From assembly GCA_002215645.1 (NCBI GenBank), contig NGFI01000004.1:62001-126000 (forward strand): 64,000 bases of DNA, written 5' to 3'. A program made the position numbers and the translations under genes. Below, piece by piece: positions 1 through 9,658 of the stretch (positions are counted from its first letter, which is position 1; each line of letters opens with the position of its first letter). Source of the DNA: Gemmatimonadetes bacterium 2013_60CM_65_52. GTDB lineage: Bacteria; Gemmatimonadota; Gemmatimonadetes; Gemmatimonadales; Gemmatimonadaceae. Under the pieces are notes generated by a model. The model was not told where the DNA came from. It saw only the letters and a list, made by a program, of their open reading frames with translations, and searched no databases.

Positions 1-1
1 G

Positions 2-178
2 CTGCGGTACTCACTCGGTATGGATGCGGGAGCGCGCGCGATCGAGCGCGCCGTGCGTGACGCACTCGACGAAGGTGCCCGCACACCGGATGTCGGCGGG
101 TCGGCCACGACCGTCGATGTGGCGGAGTCGGTGCTCGGCCGGCTGCAGCTCGCACCGGAGCCGGCGTCGATCGCCTGA
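2..178 (+). CDS. leuB: 3-isopropylmalate dehydrogenase, C-terminal end (partial)
   Basis: The open frame enters from the left edge and stops at TGA 176-178. The visible 58 residues read LRYSLGMDAGARAIERAV, then ALDEGARTPDVGG and a GTAEMG-like tail, which matches the C-terminal helix and end of LeuB, the NAD-dependent oxidative decarboxylase of leucine synthesis. It converges on ilvE with only 9 bases between stops. The call rests on a short tail and on the branched-chain context. Isocitrate or tartrate dehydrogenase relatives share this fold and cannot be fully excluded. Confidence 0.75.
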   Translation: MRYSLGMDAGARAIERAVRDALDEGARTPDVGGSATTVDVAESVLGRLQLAPEPASIA

Positions 179-187
179 TACCTCCGG

Positions 188-1171
188 CTATACGTACGTC
201 AACCACCCACGGTCGTCCGTTCGCTCACCGCGCACGGTGGCGAAGAACGCGCGCTGCAACGTCGTCGTCATCGGGCCGCGTCGTCCCGAGCCGACCACGA
301 GGCCATCGACGGCGCGGACCGGCGTCACCTCCGCGGCCGTGCCAGTGAAAAACACCTCGTCGGCCGCATAGAGGGCCTCGCGCGGAATGCGTTCTTCCCG
401 CGTCGGGATGCCATGGTCGCGCGCCAGAGTGAGCACCGTGTCACGCGTGATGCCGGCCAGGATGGACGACCCACTCGGCGGCGTAAGGAGGACGCCGTCG
501 CGCACCAGGAAGATGTTCTCTCCCGAACCTTCACTCAGCGTGCCCGAGGTATCCAGCGCAATACCTTCCGCGAAACCGAGACGCTCGGCCTCCATGGCGA
601 TGAGCTGGCTCGACACGTAATTGCCTCCCGCCTTTGCGCCGGTCGGAATGGTGTTCGGCGCGGGCCGCGTCCACGAGGAGATTCCCACGTCCACGCCGGT
701 CTCGAGGCTTTCTTCTCCCAGGTAGGCGCCCCAGGGCAGCGCCGCGATCATCATCTCCACAGGGTGGCGCGTCGCGTTGAGCGAGAGGCCGCCCACGCCG
801 CGCCACGCGAGCGGACGCAGATAGGCATCCGTCAACCTGTTGCTTCGCACCACGTCGCGGCACGCCGCGAGGAGTGCTGCATCGTCGAGCGGAAGCTCCA
901 TGCGATACAGCCGCGCCGATTCACGCAGACGACGCAGATGCTCGCGCGCGCGGAACAGTGCCGGTCCGCGCGGCGTCTCGTAGCAGCGCATTCCCTCGAA
1001 CACCGACGAGCCATAGTGCAACGCGTGCGTCATCACGTGCACCGTTGCAGACGCCCATGGCACGAGGCGGCCGTTGAACCAGATGCGCTCCGGCAGCGCC
1101 CCCAGGGGAACGTTCGCTGGAGATGTGGTCGTCTCCAGGCGCGCTTCGCTGAGCGTGCTCGCGGCACTCAC
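188..1171 (-). CDS. ilvE: branched-chain amino acid aminotransferase
   Basis: This class IV PLP aminotransferase performs the last transamination to Val, Ile and Leu. It shows [10 protein letters not shown], then [18 protein letters not shown] near the N-terminus, a catalytic-Lys segment [11 protein letters not shown], and the [15 protein letters not shown] motif near the C-terminus. The track ORF runs far upstream into ilvC. I chose GTG 1171, which overlaps the ilvC stop as GTGA and leaves 327 residues, the usual family length of about 305 plus a short extension. It is the last gene of the ilv operon. Confidence 0.93.
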   Translation of the reverse strand: MSAASTLSEARLETTTSPANVPLGALPERIWFNGRLVPWASATVHVMTHALHYGSSVFEGMRCYETPRGPALFRAREHLRRLRESARLYRMELPLDDAALLAACRDVVRSNRLTDAYLRPLAWRGVGGLSLNATRHPVEMMIAALPWGAYLGEESLETGVDVGISSWTRPAPNTIPTGAKAGGNYVSSQLIAMEAERLGFAEGIALDTSGTLSEGSGENIFLVRDGVLLTPPSGSSILAGITRDTVLTLARDHGIPTREERIPREALYAADEVFFTGTAAEVTPVRAVDGLVVGSGRRGPMTTTLQRAFFATVRGERTDDRGWLTYV

Positions 1172-2253
1172 GATGCACCTGCGCCGGCAACTTCCGGCGT
1201 GGCCGATGGGCGCAGTGCCGTGGCGGGTGCCTCGACTGCGTTCTGTCCGGGCAAGACTTCCTTCGCGTCGAGAAACGGCATCATGCGGCGCATCGCACGG
1301 CCCACCGACTCGATCTGGTGCGACGACTCCGCTCGGCGACGTGCGTCGAAGGACTTTCGTCCGGTGCGATTCTCCTCGATCCACCGCCGTGCGAACGAGC
1401 CGTCCTTGACCTCGTCCAGCAGCTTCTGCATCTCGCGCTTCGTCTCCGCGGTCACGATGCGATCGCCGGCGACGTAATCGCCGTACTCCGCCGTGTCCGA
1501 CACGGAGTGCCGCATGTAGTTCAATCCGCCGCGGTACATCAGATCGACGATCAGCTTGAGCTCGTGCAGGCACTCGAAGTACGCGATCTCCGGTTGATAT
1601 CCATTGGCCACGAGCGTCTCGAAGCCGGCCTTCACGAGCGCCGAGGCACCGCCGCAGAGGACCGCCTGCTCGCCAAACAGATCGGTTTCCGTCTCTTCGG
1701 CAAAGGTTGTCTGAAGAACGCCGGCGCGCGTAGAGCCGATTCCTTTTGCGTACGCGAGCGCGTCGCTGAGCGCATGACCGGAGTAGTCATTGTGCACGGC
1801 AACGAGTGCGGGCACACCGGCGCCTTCCGCGAACAGCTCGCGAACGCGGTGACCCGGCGCTTTGGGCGCGACCATGATCACGTCCGTATGCGCGTTCGGT
1901 GTGATCTCGCCGAAGCGGATGTTGAATCCGTGCGCAAAGAGCAGCGTCTTGCCAGGCGTGAGATGCGGTGCGACCGACTCCTCATACACCGCCCGCTGTG
2001 TGTGATCGGGAGTAAGGATCACGATGAAATCCGCCTCGCGCGCGGCCTGCTCCGTGGTCACCGCCCGCAGTCCCTCGGATTCAGCGGCGGCGCGACTGCG
2101 TGAGCCGGCCGCGAGTCCGACGCGCACGTCGACGCCGGAATCGCGCAGGTTGAGCGCATGGGCATGTCCCTGGCTGCCATAGCCAATGATCGCGACGCGG
2201 CGGCGCGTGAGGCGTTGGAGATCGGCGTCGGCGTCGTAATAGAGAGTGGTCAT
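1168..2253 (-). CDS. ilvC: ketol-acid reductoisomerase (NADP+)
   Basis: It converts acetolactate or acetohydroxybutyrate to the dihydroxy acids of Val/Ile synthesis. The 361-aa protein opens with a Rossmann dinucleotide site ([19 protein letters not shown]), followed by LTPDHTQ and FAHGFNI. The knotted C-terminal domain contains [16 protein letters not shown] and [14 protein letters not shown], which carry the Mg-binding acidic residues. It is slightly longer than the usual 330-340 aa because of an Ala/Pro-rich tail. It overlaps ilvN and ilvE by 4 bp each. Confidence 0.97.
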   Translation of the reverse strand: MTTLYYDADADLQRLTRRRVAIIGYGSQGHAHALNLRDSGVDVRVGLAAGSRSRAAAESEGLRAVTTEQAAREADFIVILTPDHTQRAVYEESVAPHLTPGKTLLFAHGFNIRFGEITPNAHTDVIMVAPKAPGHRVRELFAEGAGVPALVAVHNDYSGHALSDALAYAKGIGSTRAGVLQTTFAEETETDLFGEQAVLCGGASALVKAGFETLVANGYQPEIAYFECLHELKLIVDLMYRGGLNYMRHSVSDTAEYGDYVAGDRIVTAETKREMQKLLDEVKDGSFARRWIEENRTGRKSFDARRRAESSHQIESVGRAMRRMMPFLDAKEVLPGQNAVEAPATALRPSATPEVAGAGAS

Positions 2254-2597
2254 CGAGCTGGCTCCTGAGGGTTCGAAGAAGGGGCAAAATGAGGAAAGTC
2301 GAAACGGCGCATGGCGTCGGCCACCTGCTCGAGCCGAGCGTCCTCGTGGGGGATCTCCTGGACGGAGAGGACGTCGATGAGCCGCGAGAGCTGCTGGACG
2401 ATCTGATGGACGTCGGCAGCTTCGACGACCAGCAGCATGCGGCTCGTTCCCGAATCGCCGGTGGCACCGACGACGAGGCTCGAGACGTTGTAATCGCGGC
2501 GCCGAATGAGGCCGATGGCGCGATAGAGCGCGCCGGGCCGGTCATTGAGGTGCACCACGAGCGTGTGCCGCTGCGTGTTCGCAGGAGCGGTCGTCAT
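2250..2597 (-). CDS. ilvN: acetolactate synthase small (regulatory) subunit
   Basis: The 115-aa ACT-domain protein begins [28 protein letters not shown], the typical valine-binding ACT fold of IlvN/IlvH. It forms the regulatory subunit of acetohydroxyacid synthase with the adjacent ilvB product and confers feedback inhibition in known homologues. It is short, like E. coli IlvN, and lacks the second domain of IlvH. ATGA overlaps at both ends imply coupled translation. Confidence 0.92.
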   Translation of the reverse strand: MTTAPANTQRHTLVVHLNDRPGALYRAIGLIRRRDYNVSSLVVGATGDSGTSRMLLVVEAADVHQIVQQLSRLIDVLSVQEIPHEDARLEQVADAMRRFDFPHFAPSSNPQEPAR

Positions 2598-4402
2598 GGC
2601 CGCTCGGCGTAAGCGGCAACGACGCTCGGCGTGGTATGCGTGTGCGCGTCCACGAGCATCTCGCCGATGCTTCGTCCTTGCGGGACGATCGGAAAGACAT
2701 TGGCCTCGCGCTCAACGCGGAAGTCGAGCACGACGACGCCAGGATAGTTCCATGCGTCGTCGATCGCCTGCTCGACCTGATCCACGCTGTCCACGGTCAC
2801 GCCGCACACGCCATAGGCTTCGGCCAGCTTCGCGAAGTCGGGCCCGGAGAGTGGCGTGCCGCTGTACCTGCGTCCCTCGAAGAGCTGTTGCCACTGCCGC
2901 ACCATGCCGAGGTAGCCGTTGTTCACGATGGCGATCTTGACGTTCGTCAGGCCTTCCTGCGCCATCGTCGCGATCTCCTGATTCGTCATCTGGAATCCGC
3001 CGTCGCCGACGACCACCCAGATCGTCTCATCAGGCAGTGCGATGGCGGCACCGAGCGCGGCGGGGACGGCGAAGCCCATGGTGCCCGATCCGCCGCTCGT
3101 GATGTGCGAGCGTGGGCGGTGCCAGTCGAGCAGTTGAGCCGTCCACATCTGATGCTGTCCGACGTCCGTGACGACGCGACAGTTGCCGCGCGCTCTGCGT
3201 GCTGCGTTGAGTGCGGCGCAGACGTCGTTCGGTTGGAGCGTTCCGTCATCTGTGCGACGCCGATACGCCTGCCGCGGCTCGAACTTGTCGCGCAGCGCGT
3301 GCACCTCCTCGAGCCAGGCGGACCGATTCTCGAATTCGGCCCCCGTCGCGTCGGCGTTTCGAGTCGGGAGTTCTTCCAGAGCAGATTTCAACGCGCGCAA
3401 TGCGGCGCGTGCATCGCCAACGATTCCAACACGAACCGGAACCAACTTCCCGATCTCCGACGGATCGACGTCCACGTGAATCACTGCCGCATGCGGTGCA
3501 AAGGTGGATGCCTTTCCGGTGACGCGGTCGTCGAAACGGCTGCCGACGTTCAACAGCACGTCACACCGCTGGATGGCGCGATTCACGTGCACCCATCCGT
3601 GCATGCCCGGCATGCCAAGGCTCAGCGGATGGTCCTGCGGAAATGATCCGAGTCCGTGCAGCGTGGTGATGACCGGAATTCCCGTGTACTCGGCGAGTGC
3701 AAGCAGCTCCGCCGATGCACCCGACTGGATCACGCCGTTGCCGACGAGGATGAGCGGACGACTCGAGGACGCCAGCAGGGCGGCCGCCTCGCGAACGGCG
3801 CCCGCGTTCACCTCGCATTGGCGATGGTCGTCGTATCCTGCGAGATCGAGCGTAACGTTCCAGTCCGGGACGATACTCGCTTGCTGCGCGTCCTTGGTCA
3901 CGTCCACAAGCACCGGGCCGGGCCGTCCCGTGGACGCGAGGTAGAACGCCTCCGCGATGACGCGCGGGATCTCGCGCGGATCGCGCACGAGATAGCTGTG
4001 CTTCGTGATGGGGACCGTGATGCCGACGATGTCCGTCTCCTGAAATGCGTCGGTGCCGAGCAGTGCGCTGGAGACCTGTCCCGTGATGGCGACCATGGGT
4101 GAGGAGTCCATCCACGCGTCCGCGATGGGCGTGACGAGGTTCGTGGCGCCAGGTCCGCTCGTCGCCACGCACACGCCGACACGCCCACTCGCGCGCGCGT
4201 AGCCTTCCGCGGCGTGTCCCGCGCCCTGTTCGTGGCGGCAGAGCACGTGATGCAGTTGTTCCGAGTACTCCGGCAGCGCGTGGTAGAATGGCATGATGGC
4301 GCCGCCGGGGATGCCGAAGATCACATCCACGCCCTGGCGCACGAGTGCTTCGCAGAGGATCTGCGCGCCGGTGCGCAGATCCGGATTCGGCGTGGCGCTC
4401 AT
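2594..4402 (-). CDS. ilvB: acetolactate synthase large (catalytic) subunit
   Basis: This TPP-dependent enzyme condenses pyruvate with pyruvate or 2-ketobutyrate. The N-terminal PYR domain shows [17 protein letters not shown] and the catalytic Glu in [19 protein letters not shown]. The C-terminal PP domain has the TPP/Mg motif [15 protein letters not shown] ending in IVNN. The track ORF extends upstream inside ilvD. ATG 4402 overlaps the ilvD stop as ATGA and gives 602 aa, near the family's usual 560-590. It pairs with ilvN directly downstream. Confidence 0.96.
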   Translation of the reverse strand: MSATPNPDLRTGAQILCEALVRQGVDVIFGIPGGAIMPFYHALPEYSEQLHHVLCRHEQGAGHAAEGYARASGRVGVCVATSGPGATNLVTPIADAWMDSSPMVAITGQVSSALLGTDAFQETDIVGITVPITKHSYLVRDPREIPRVIAEAFYLASTGRPGPVLVDVTKDAQQASIVPDWNVTLDLAGYDDHRQCEVNAGAVREAAALLASSSRPLILVGNGVIQSGASAELLALAEYTGIPVITTLHGLGSFPQDHPLSLGMPGMHGWVHVNRAIQRCDVLLNVGSRFDDRVTGKASTFAPHAAVIHVDVDPSEIGKLVPVRVGIVGDARAALRALKSALEELPTRNADATGAEFENRSAWLEEVHALRDKFEPRQAYRRRTDDGTLQPNDVCAALNAARRARGNCRVVTDVGQHQMWTAQLLDWHRPRSHITSGGSGTMGFAVPAALGAAIALPDETIWVVVGDGGFQMTNQEIATMAQEGLTNVKIAIVNNGYLGMVRQWQQLFEGRRYSGTPLSGPDFAKLAEAYGVCGVTVDSVDQVEQAIDDAWNYPGVVVLDFRVEREANVFPIVPQGRSIGEMLVDAHTHTTPSVVAAYAERP

Positions 4403-6159
4403 TTCGCGACTCCGGCAAATGCGTCGCTCGGCTGCGACGTCCAGCTGGGCACCGTGTCCGCCGCGGGGCGGTGATCGGGCACCGCGAGCACAGCGCCCGT
4501 GTGTGCGCTCGTGACCAATGCCGCATAACGAGCCAGCCAGCCGCGCGTGAACTTTGGCGGTGGTGCGTGCCATTCGCGTCGGCGACGCTCGAGCTCCTGC
4601 TCCGAAAGGTCGACGTCCAATTGACGTGCAGCGAGGTCGATGACGATGACGTCGCCGTCGCGCAGCAGGCCAATCGGGCCGCCCTCAGCGGCTTCGGGAG
4701 AGACGTGGCCGATGCACAGTCCGCGCGTTCCTCCGGAGAAGCGGCCGTCCGTCACCAGTGCGACTGACTCTCCAATTGGCATGCCCTTGAGGAGGCTCGT
4801 GAGCGCGAGCATCTCGCGCATGCCCGGTCCGCCACACGGACCTTCGTTGCGCACGATCACCACGTCGCCGGAGTGAATCTTTCCCGCCATCGCCGCGGAG
4901 GTTGCAGCTTCCTCGCTGTCGAACACGCATGCCGGACCGCGGAACGTCATCTCGTGCTGCGACACCGCGCCGACCTTGATGACTGCGCCGAGTGGCGCGA
5001 GCGATCCGAAGAGCACGGCGAGTGCGCCGCGCCGCGTGTGCGGGTTGTCGATGGGGCGAATGCACTCCGGATTCAGATTGGCGACGTCTGCCACCGATTC
5101 GCCGATCGTCTGCCCGGTGACCGTCAGCGCATCGAGGTGCAGCGTGTCCGGTTTCTTCGCGAGCTCGGCGAGAATTGCGGGAATGCCGCCGGCTCGGTGA
5201 ACGTCCTGCATGTGCCATTGGCGCGTACCGTCCCACGCCGGCGAGACCTTGGCGAGATGCGGCGTCCGCTCGGCCACCTCGTTGAAGCGCGACAGCGGGT
5301 AGTCCACTTCGGCTTCGCGTGCGAGGGCGAGGACGTGGAGCACCGTGTTTGTGGAGCCGCCCATCGCCACGTCGAGGGCAACCGCGTTGTCGATTGCATC
5401 CGGCGTCACGATGTCGCGGAACGTGACCCCATCGCGGACGAGCTGCATGAGCGCCTGTGCCGCTCGGCGCGCGAGCGCGTGCCGTTCAGGCGACGTCGCG
5501 AGGATCGACCCATTGCCCGGCAGCGCCAAGCCGATCGCCTCGCAGAGGCAGTTCATCGAGTTCGCCGTGAACATGCCGCTACAGCTTCCGCACGTCGGAC
5601 ACGCGAGTCGCTCGAGCTCGAGCAATCGTGCGTCGTCGATCGTTCCTGCGGCGCGTTGTCCCACAGCTTCGAACACCGAGATGAGGTCCACCTTCGTCCC
5701 AGAGGAGTCCACGCCCGCTTCCATCGGTCCGCCCGAGACGAACACCGTGGGGACGTTCGCTCTCGCCGCGCCCATGAGCATGCCGGGCACGATCTTGTCG
5801 CAGTTCGGGATGCAGATCACCGCGTCGAAGCAGTGCGCGCGGACCATCGTCTCGACCGAGTCCGCAATGATCTCGCGCGACGGGAGGGAGTAGTGCATGC
5901 CCTCGTGGCCCATGACGATGCCGTCGTCGACGCCGATGGTGTTGAACTCGAACGGGATGCCGCCGGCTTCGCGGATGGCCTCTTTGACGACTTTGCCGAA
6001 GGCCTGGAGGTGGACGTGTCCGGGCACGATGTCCACGTACGAGTTGCACACCGCGACGAACGGGCGGTCCCATTCGCCGTCCTTCACCTGGCCTGTTGCG
6101 CGCAACAGGCTGCGGTGGGGTGCTCGCTCCATGCCACGTTTGATCGTGTCCGATCGCAT
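4399..6159 (-). CDS. ilvD: dihydroxy-acid dehydratase
   Basis: This Fe-S enzyme dehydrates the dihydroxy acids to 2-keto acids in Val/Ile synthesis. The 586-aa protein contains [31 protein letters not shown] and [19 protein letters not shown], which together hold the cluster-ligand cysteines. It also has [19 protein letters not shown] near the C-terminus. The start ATG follows GAGG at 6-nt spacing. It is the first structural gene of the operon and sits directly behind the predicted attenuator terminator. Confidence 0.97.
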   Translation of the reverse strand: MRSDTIKRGMERAPHRSLLRATGQVKDGEWDRPFVAVCNSYVDIVPGHVHLQAFGKVVKEAIREAGGIPFEFNTIGVDDGIVMGHEGMHYSLPSREIIADSVETMVRAHCFDAVICIPNCDKIVPGMLMGAARANVPTVFVSGGPMEAGVDSSGTKVDLISVFEAVGQRAAGTIDDARLLELERLACPTCGSCSGMFTANSMNCLCEAIGLALPGNGSILATSPERHALARRAAQALMQLVRDGVTFRDIVTPDAIDNAVALDVAMGGSTNTVLHVLALAREAEVDYPLSRFNEVAERTPHLAKVSPAWDGTRQWHMQDVHRAGGIPAILAELAKKPDTLHLDALTVTGQTIGESVADVANLNPECIRPIDNPHTRRGALAVLFGSLAPLGAVIKVGAVSQHEMTFRGPACVFDSEEAATSAAMAGKIHSGDVVIVRNEGPCGGPGMREMLALTSLLKGMPIGESVALVTDGRFSGGTRGLCIGHVSPEAAEGGPIGLLRDGDVIVIDLAARQLDVDLSEQELERRRREWHAPPPKFTRGWLARYAALVTSAHTGAVLAVPDHRPAADTVPSWTSQPSDAFAGVAK

Positions 6160-6185
6160 GCCGACCTCGAGAGGGGGTAAATGCG

Positions 6186-6219
6186 ACCGCGGCCCGTCCT
6201 GGTTGGGACGGGCCGCGGT
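6186..6219 (-). terminator. ilv attenuator terminator hairpin
   Basis: A perfect 14-bp stem, ACCGCGGCCCGTCC / GGACGGGCCGCGGT, with a 6-nt loop lies between the leader peptide stop and ilvD. Read on the minus strand it is followed by CGCATTT, a weak U-tract. A second hairpin, GCCCCTC/GAGGGGC (6237-6259), precedes it. Its position between leader peptide and first structural gene fits a transcription attenuator. The short U-tract is the weak point. Confidence 0.7.
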
Positions 6220-6275
6220 GACTCGAGATCCGCGCTGCCCCTCCCGTCTGGAGAGGGGCTGCGGTCGTTGTGCTG

Positions 6276-6368
6276 CTACGCCGCTGGACCCTCTCGCACG
6301 CCAATTACCTCCGTAAGCGATACGGAGGCTACGACGATAATCGAGAGGAGACTGCGCGAGGCGAGCAT
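6276..6368 (-). CDS. ilv operon leader peptide
   Basis: A 30-codon frame starts at ATG 6368 and ends at TAG just upstream of two hairpins and ilvD. The peptide contains [19 protein letters not shown]. Twelve of its 30 residues are Leu, Ile or Val, including adjacent II and VV, as expected for control codons that stall a ribosome when branched-chain aminoacyl-tRNA is scarce. The codons overlap a pause-type hairpin. No strong Shine-Dalgarno is seen. In the ORF track it is hidden inside the longer frame 6276-6500. Confidence 0.75.
   Translation of the reverse strand: MLASRSLLSIIVVASVSLTEVIGVREGPAA
6308..6328 (-). promoter_or_regulatory. pause hairpin within ilv leader
   Basis: CCTCCGTA and TACGGAGG form a perfect 8-bp stem with a 5-nt loop inside the leader-peptide codons. 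It lies where the 1:2 pause structure of a classical amino-acid attenuator would be. This is inferred from position only. Confidence 0.5.
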
Positions 6369-6403
6369 TATCCGGGCTGTACGGAGTTTCGTGCGGCTTT
6401 CAT

Positions 6404-6433
6404 ATGATAGGGCGATGCGGGCGGGGAGCACAA
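6404..6433 (-). promoter_or_regulatory. predicted ilv operon promoter
   Basis: On the minus strand TTGTGC (6428-6433) and TATCAT (6404-6409) are separated by 18 bp, a fair sigma70-type match. It would start transcription about 30-35 nt before the leader peptide ATG. Confidence 0.5.
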
Positions 6434-6532
6434 GGGGAGCTGCCCGCTTTCGCAACAGCGCCCTACAGCAGAAGGGACGATCGGCGGGATTCGGCCGCAA
6501 CGGGACCAGGGCTCAATCCCCGGCCGCCGCCG

Positions 6533-6979
6533 TCAGACGTCCGGCCAGGGTGCGACGAAGTCGAAACGCTCGGCCTGTCGGATACGCTCGAAGTCGCGCA
6601 CATTCGCGGTGACGAGCGTCAGGCCAGCGCTACGGCAAGAAACGGCCAGCAGCACGTCGTTGAGAAACGAGCGGCCGAAACCGCCCGGGCTGATGGTTTT
6701 CTCGCGCACGAGCTGCGCGACGATCTCCCCGCTGCGAGCCCAGTTCGCAAACGTCGGCGTGACAATCCGTCCGCGCGACTCAAAGGGGCGGACATACGCG
6801 TTGCGAATCGACACGCCGCGTCTGGCATCAACCGCGCCAAGCAAGAGTTCTTGAACCACTACGGCGTGAAGGTAAGTCGCAGGGAGACGTGCGGCGTAGA
6901 ATGCCGCGAGCTCCTCGGCTTTCGCTCCATCCCGATCGGCCGCGATATAGATGTTGGTGTCGAGGACGAAGCGTTTCAC
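6533..6979 (-). CDS. vapC: PIN-domain ribonuclease toxin (VapC family)
   Basis: The 148-aa PIN domain begins FVLDTNIYIAAD. The acidic residues expected in the Mg site are present: D7, E44 in VVVQELLLG, D108 in SFLNDVLLA and D129 in VTANVRDF. VapC toxins are RNases, often cleaving tRNA or rRNA. The gene follows a 71-aa antitoxin-like gene by 6 bp, the usual antitoxin-first order. Confidence 0.85.
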   Translation of the reverse strand: MKRFVLDTNIYIAADRDGAKAEELAAFYAARLPATYLHAVVVQELLLGAVDARRGVSIRNAYVRPFESRGRIVTPTFANWARSGEIVAQLVREKTISPGGFGRSFLNDVLLAVSCRSAGLTLVTANVRDFERIRQAERFDFVAPWPDV

Positions 6980-6985
6980 CTCTGT

Positions 6986-7201
6986 TCACTTCGCAGGAAG
7001 ATCTCGGAAGACGTCGCGGAGGCTTCGCGTCCCGGCGACACGGCGGACGCCATCGATCACCTCTTGGCGAAACGCGACGAGATCGAGCGCCTGCTCGACC
7101 GTGTCGGTCTCCGTCTCCGTTCCGAGGATGCGCTGCGCGCGAAGCAGCTTGGCCTGCGTCAGGCGCAGGTTCTTGCGGACCTTTCCAGCCGTCCTGGGCA
7201 T
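6986..7201 (-). CDS. VapB-like antitoxin
   Basis: The 71-aa basic protein has a ribbon-helix-helix style N-terminal part (KNLRLTQAKLLRAQRILG, then TETDTVEQALDLV). This resembles antitoxins that bind DNA and neutralise a PIN toxin. The remaining C-terminal third would wrap the toxin. It lies immediately upstream of the PIN toxin and directly downstream of a repeat-containing promoter region. Assignment is by size, context and the helix pattern. Confidence 0.75.
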   Translation of the reverse strand: MPRTAGKVRKNLRLTQAKLLRAQRILGTETETDTVEQALDLVAFRQEVIDGVRRVAGTRSLRDVFRDLPAK

Positions 7202-7220
7202 GATCAGCCACCGGAGAGAA

Positions 7221-7250
7221 TGTACAGACGCAATGTAGATACTGTACAGT
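7221..7250 (-). promoter_or_regulatory. toxin-antitoxin promoter/operator
   Basis: TGTACAG occurs at 7221-7227 and again at 7243-7249, 22 bp (two helical turns) apart. The second copy lies in the palindrome ACTGTACAGT. The pair lies 20-50 bp upstream of the antitoxin start, as expected for an autoregulatory operator bound by a ribbon-helix-helix antitoxin. Confidence 0.5.
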
Positions 7251-7287
7251 CACGGCGAAAGACGCGACGGCAGGCCGGCTGTGTTGG

Positions 7288-9282
7288 TCATGTTCGGACA
7301 ACGTGCCGGTCCAACCGTCCCAATGCAGAGGTTCGCCAATCCAGCGGCCCAGCGATTTCCGCCGCGTCGGTCATTGCCGCGGCCTCGTTCACGAAACTAC
7401 TCGCTGCAAGCGTTTCGGCGCCGCCACTAAGCGAGTGTTGGGCGCGGACAGGGTCGCCCGCCTCGAGCCAGTGCGCTGCGATGGCCAGATGTCTGCGATG
7501 ATCGTAGGGGCCCTGCGTCGCCGTGACGTGTTGCAGCCATTCGGCGGCATACTGATGCAACAGTCGTTGCGTCGAAGTAGGTGCTCTCTGCACTACCGCG
7601 TCCGCCCACAGCGCGCGCGCTGAGATCGTGCTCTCACTGAAGCACGCGATCCCCGTCGTCTCCAATTCGCGTGTTGCCGCGAGAATGCTCGTGCGGTCGA
7701 GCAGACTGACCCACTCCACTGCTCGAAGATCCGCATCGGGTCCGAGGACAGCGATTGTCTCGAGCACTCCATAGGCACTTGGCGACAGCCTGTCGAGACG
7801 AGCGGAGACCAGCCGCGACACAAGCGGAGGGAGGGCCGCCACGTCGTCGAGCTCGAGCCAACGATCCACGAGCGCCTCGGCGACGAGCGGAATACCGCCC
7901 GCTCGCCTAGCAAGAGTGTCCAGAATCGTTGATGGCACAGCACGCGGCTCAGCGCGCGCAATGCATAACATGCGAATCTCTTCTTCCGAAAGCGGCGATA
8001 ACCACAGTGTATCGACACCCATCTCGGATATCGCGTTATCGGTTGGAAAGGCCTGGCGGTATACCTTGGCCGCATCCTCTTCCGTATCAGCATGCAGGGC
8101 GATGACACAGACGCCCGCCGCCACGGGAAGCGCGGCGAAAAGATGCGCGAGCATCGACCAGGATGCCGACTCTGCCCATTGCCCGTCGTCGATCGCGATC
8201 ACGATCGGACCGTCTTCGCTAATGGCTGCAACGACGTCACTCAAGGCGGCGATCACGGCTCCGCGGTGTTCCGCATCTGTCAGCGCCGCCAGTCTCGCTT
8301 TGGCGTTGCCAAGAAAGCGCTGGAGAACGGCGACGGAATCCGGATCGGCGCCGAGCGCTCCTCGTAGGCGCGTCAGCGTGTGGGCGAGGTTGGCAACCAG
8401 AGAGAGTGGTCGGAGGAAATCCCCTCTGTTGCAACGTTCGTGGGCGACCTGCGCACCCTGTGCGCGTGCGCGCCTGAAGAACTCGTCCAGTATTCGACTC
8501 TTTCCGATACCGGCGGGGCCCGCAATACCAATTCGGTGTCCGGTGGGATTGGGAGTGAGACCAGTGAGTAGATGAGAAAGGGTGTCGCTTCGCCCAACGA
8601 GCGACGATTGTGTAACACCAGAAACGGACGCGTGTGGTCCGGAGCTTCGCATTGGCGCGTGAGTTGAGCCACCTCCCCGATGAGCATTCTGACTTACTCC
8701 ATGCCATTCGGTGCGAGCCACGGAGTCCAAAAGATCCTTCAGTGCAGGTGCATGCGAAGGATCGAGCTGAAGAATCCTTCGCGCGACGGCGGCCAGGCCA
8801 GTGAGGTCGGAGTTCCGCCGACTGGCAGCCGACCACTCTTCGAGCGCACTCACGACGACGGCGCGCTGCGAGGTTCTTGCGTCCTCCAGCCATCGCGAAA
8901 AGCCGTCCGATATTTGCGGAGCATAGCCATCGAGGACATCGCCCTGCGCGATTGCGACTGCGGTCGCGGCCGACTCGGCTGACAAGAGCTCGTCGACGTC
9001 AAAGTGCACGTCGAGTCTGTCCAATCCGAGGTCGGCAGTTCGAAGCGGCGGAGCGACGCCGTGCCGTCTCAGTCGCGAAAGAAGCCAGCGGAGACGCTCT
9101 CCGCGAACGCGGTCGTCAGCATCCGGCCACAAGAGTGTGGACAGTTGCGAGCGGTGCACTGTCGCGCCGCGCCGCAGTCCGAGATAGAGCGCAGCCCCAA
9201 AGACATGCGGCTTGCTCGGTGACAAGTCACCGAGTGGCGTTCGGAGGCGCGGAGGGCCAATGAGTTGAATGCGATAATTCAC
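7288..9282 (-). CDS. BTAD/AAA transcriptional regulator (SARP-LAL type)
   Basis: The 664-aa protein has an N-terminal winged-helix segment (residues ~1-95, with HRSQLSTLLWPD and RLRWLLSRLRR). A helical bacterial transcriptional activator domain follows (~95-190). A STAND/AAA ATPase comes next, with Walker A GPAGIGKSR near residue 255 and Walker B IVIAIDDGQWAE. The C-terminus is short, with no obvious TPR tail or LuxR HTH. It starts with GTG and is divergent from the type II secretion operon, so it may control that operon or itself. The inducer is unknown. Confidence 0.85.
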   Translation of the reverse strand: MNYRIQLIGPPRLRTPLGDLSPSKPHVFGAALYLGLRRGATVHRSQLSTLLWPDADDRVRGERLRWLLSRLRRHGVAPPLRTADLGLDRLDVHFDVDELLSAESAATAVAIAQGDVLDGYAPQISDGFSRWLEDARTSQRAVVVSALEEWSAASRRNSDLTGLAAVARRILQLDPSHAPALKDLLDSVARTEWHGVSQNAHRGGGSTHAPMRSSGPHASVSGVTQSSLVGRSDTLSHLLTGLTPNPTGHRIGIAGPAGIGKSRILDEFFRRARAQGAQVAHERCNRGDFLRPLSLVANLAHTLTRLRGALGADPDSVAVLQRFLGNAKARLAALTDAEHRGAVIAALSDVVAAISEDGPIVIAIDDGQWAESASWSMLAHLFAALPVAAGVCVIALHADTEEDAAKVYRQAFPTDNAISEMGVDTLWLSPLSEEEIRMLCIARAEPRAVPSTILDTLARRAGGIPLVAEALVDRWLELDDVAALPPLVSRLVSARLDRLSPSAYGVLETIAVLGPDADLRAVEWVSLLDRTSILAATRELETTGIACFSESTISARALWADAVVQRAPTSTQRLLHQYAAEWLQHVTATQGPYDHRRHLAIAAHWLEAGDPVRAQHSLSGGAETLAASSFVNEAAAMTDAAEIAGPLDWRTSALGRLDRHVVRT

Positions 9283-9293
9283 GTCGGTGAATT
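9276..9293. promoter_or_regulatory. inverted repeat over the BTAD regulator start codon
   Basis: AATTCAC-GTCG-GTGAATT is a perfect 7-4-7 inverted repeat that covers the GTG start of the BTAD gene. It could be an operator or an mRNA hairpin that hides the start codon. The rest of the 376-bp divergent gap (9283-9658) shows no other clear structure except the possible sigma54 site near gspE. Confidence 0.4.
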
Positions 9294-9627
9294 CGAGGGG
9301 CAGGGCGTGCCAGTACGTGGGTCATGGGGCGAGTCAGTCGAGTGGTGGGGGCTCGCACGTCAGGCGATTGCTGGGCATCGTGCCGTTCATGGCTTAGAAA
9401 ATTCTCAGTGAGGCCGGTATTGGATTGAGTGGTGGGCGGACATGGTGATGGGCCGGCGCCACCGCTGTCAAACACCAAGCGGCAGCAAGTGGTCACATGC
9501 TGGCACTGTAGCGCGACATCGATTCGCGCCGAAAACACAGTAGCAATGCAGCGTCATTTAGGCGTCACATCTGGGCGCCATCCGCATAACTCGTTGCCCT
9601 TGCGCGACCTAAAGGCCAACGCGTTAA

Positions 9628-9643
9628 TGGCCTCGCTCGTGCA
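9628..9643 (+). promoter_or_regulatory. possible sigma54 (-24/-12) promoter for gsp operon
   Basis: TGGCCTCGCTCGTGCA has GG and GC separated by exactly 10 bp, as sigma54 promoters require, and matches TGGC and TGC of the consensus TGGCAC-N5-TTGCA. It would start transcription only a few bases before the gspE ATG. A sigma54-type activator gene at the end of the operon makes it plausible, but a single-site match is weak. Confidence 0.3.
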
Positions 9644-9658
9644 AAGGGCGATGGTCAA

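Noticed and set aside
413-1477. 354-aa plus-strand ORF opposite ilvE/ilvC
   Set aside because: Arg-rich composition typical of a GC-rich shadow frame; the opposite strand encodes two recognised enzymes with a precise GTGA junction.
3561-4673. 370-aa minus-strand ORF inside ilvB/ilvD
   Set aside because: A second frame over two well-supported genes; low-complexity Arg-rich translation.
4873-6180. 435-aa plus-strand ORF opposite ilvD
   Set aside because: It is a His/Arg-rich shadow frame antisense to a clear IlvD with all Fe-S motifs; it has no domain of its own.
9509-9525. TGGCACTGTAGCGCGAC as a sigma54 promoter
   Set aside because: It has the TGGCAC half but no GC at the required 10-bp distance.
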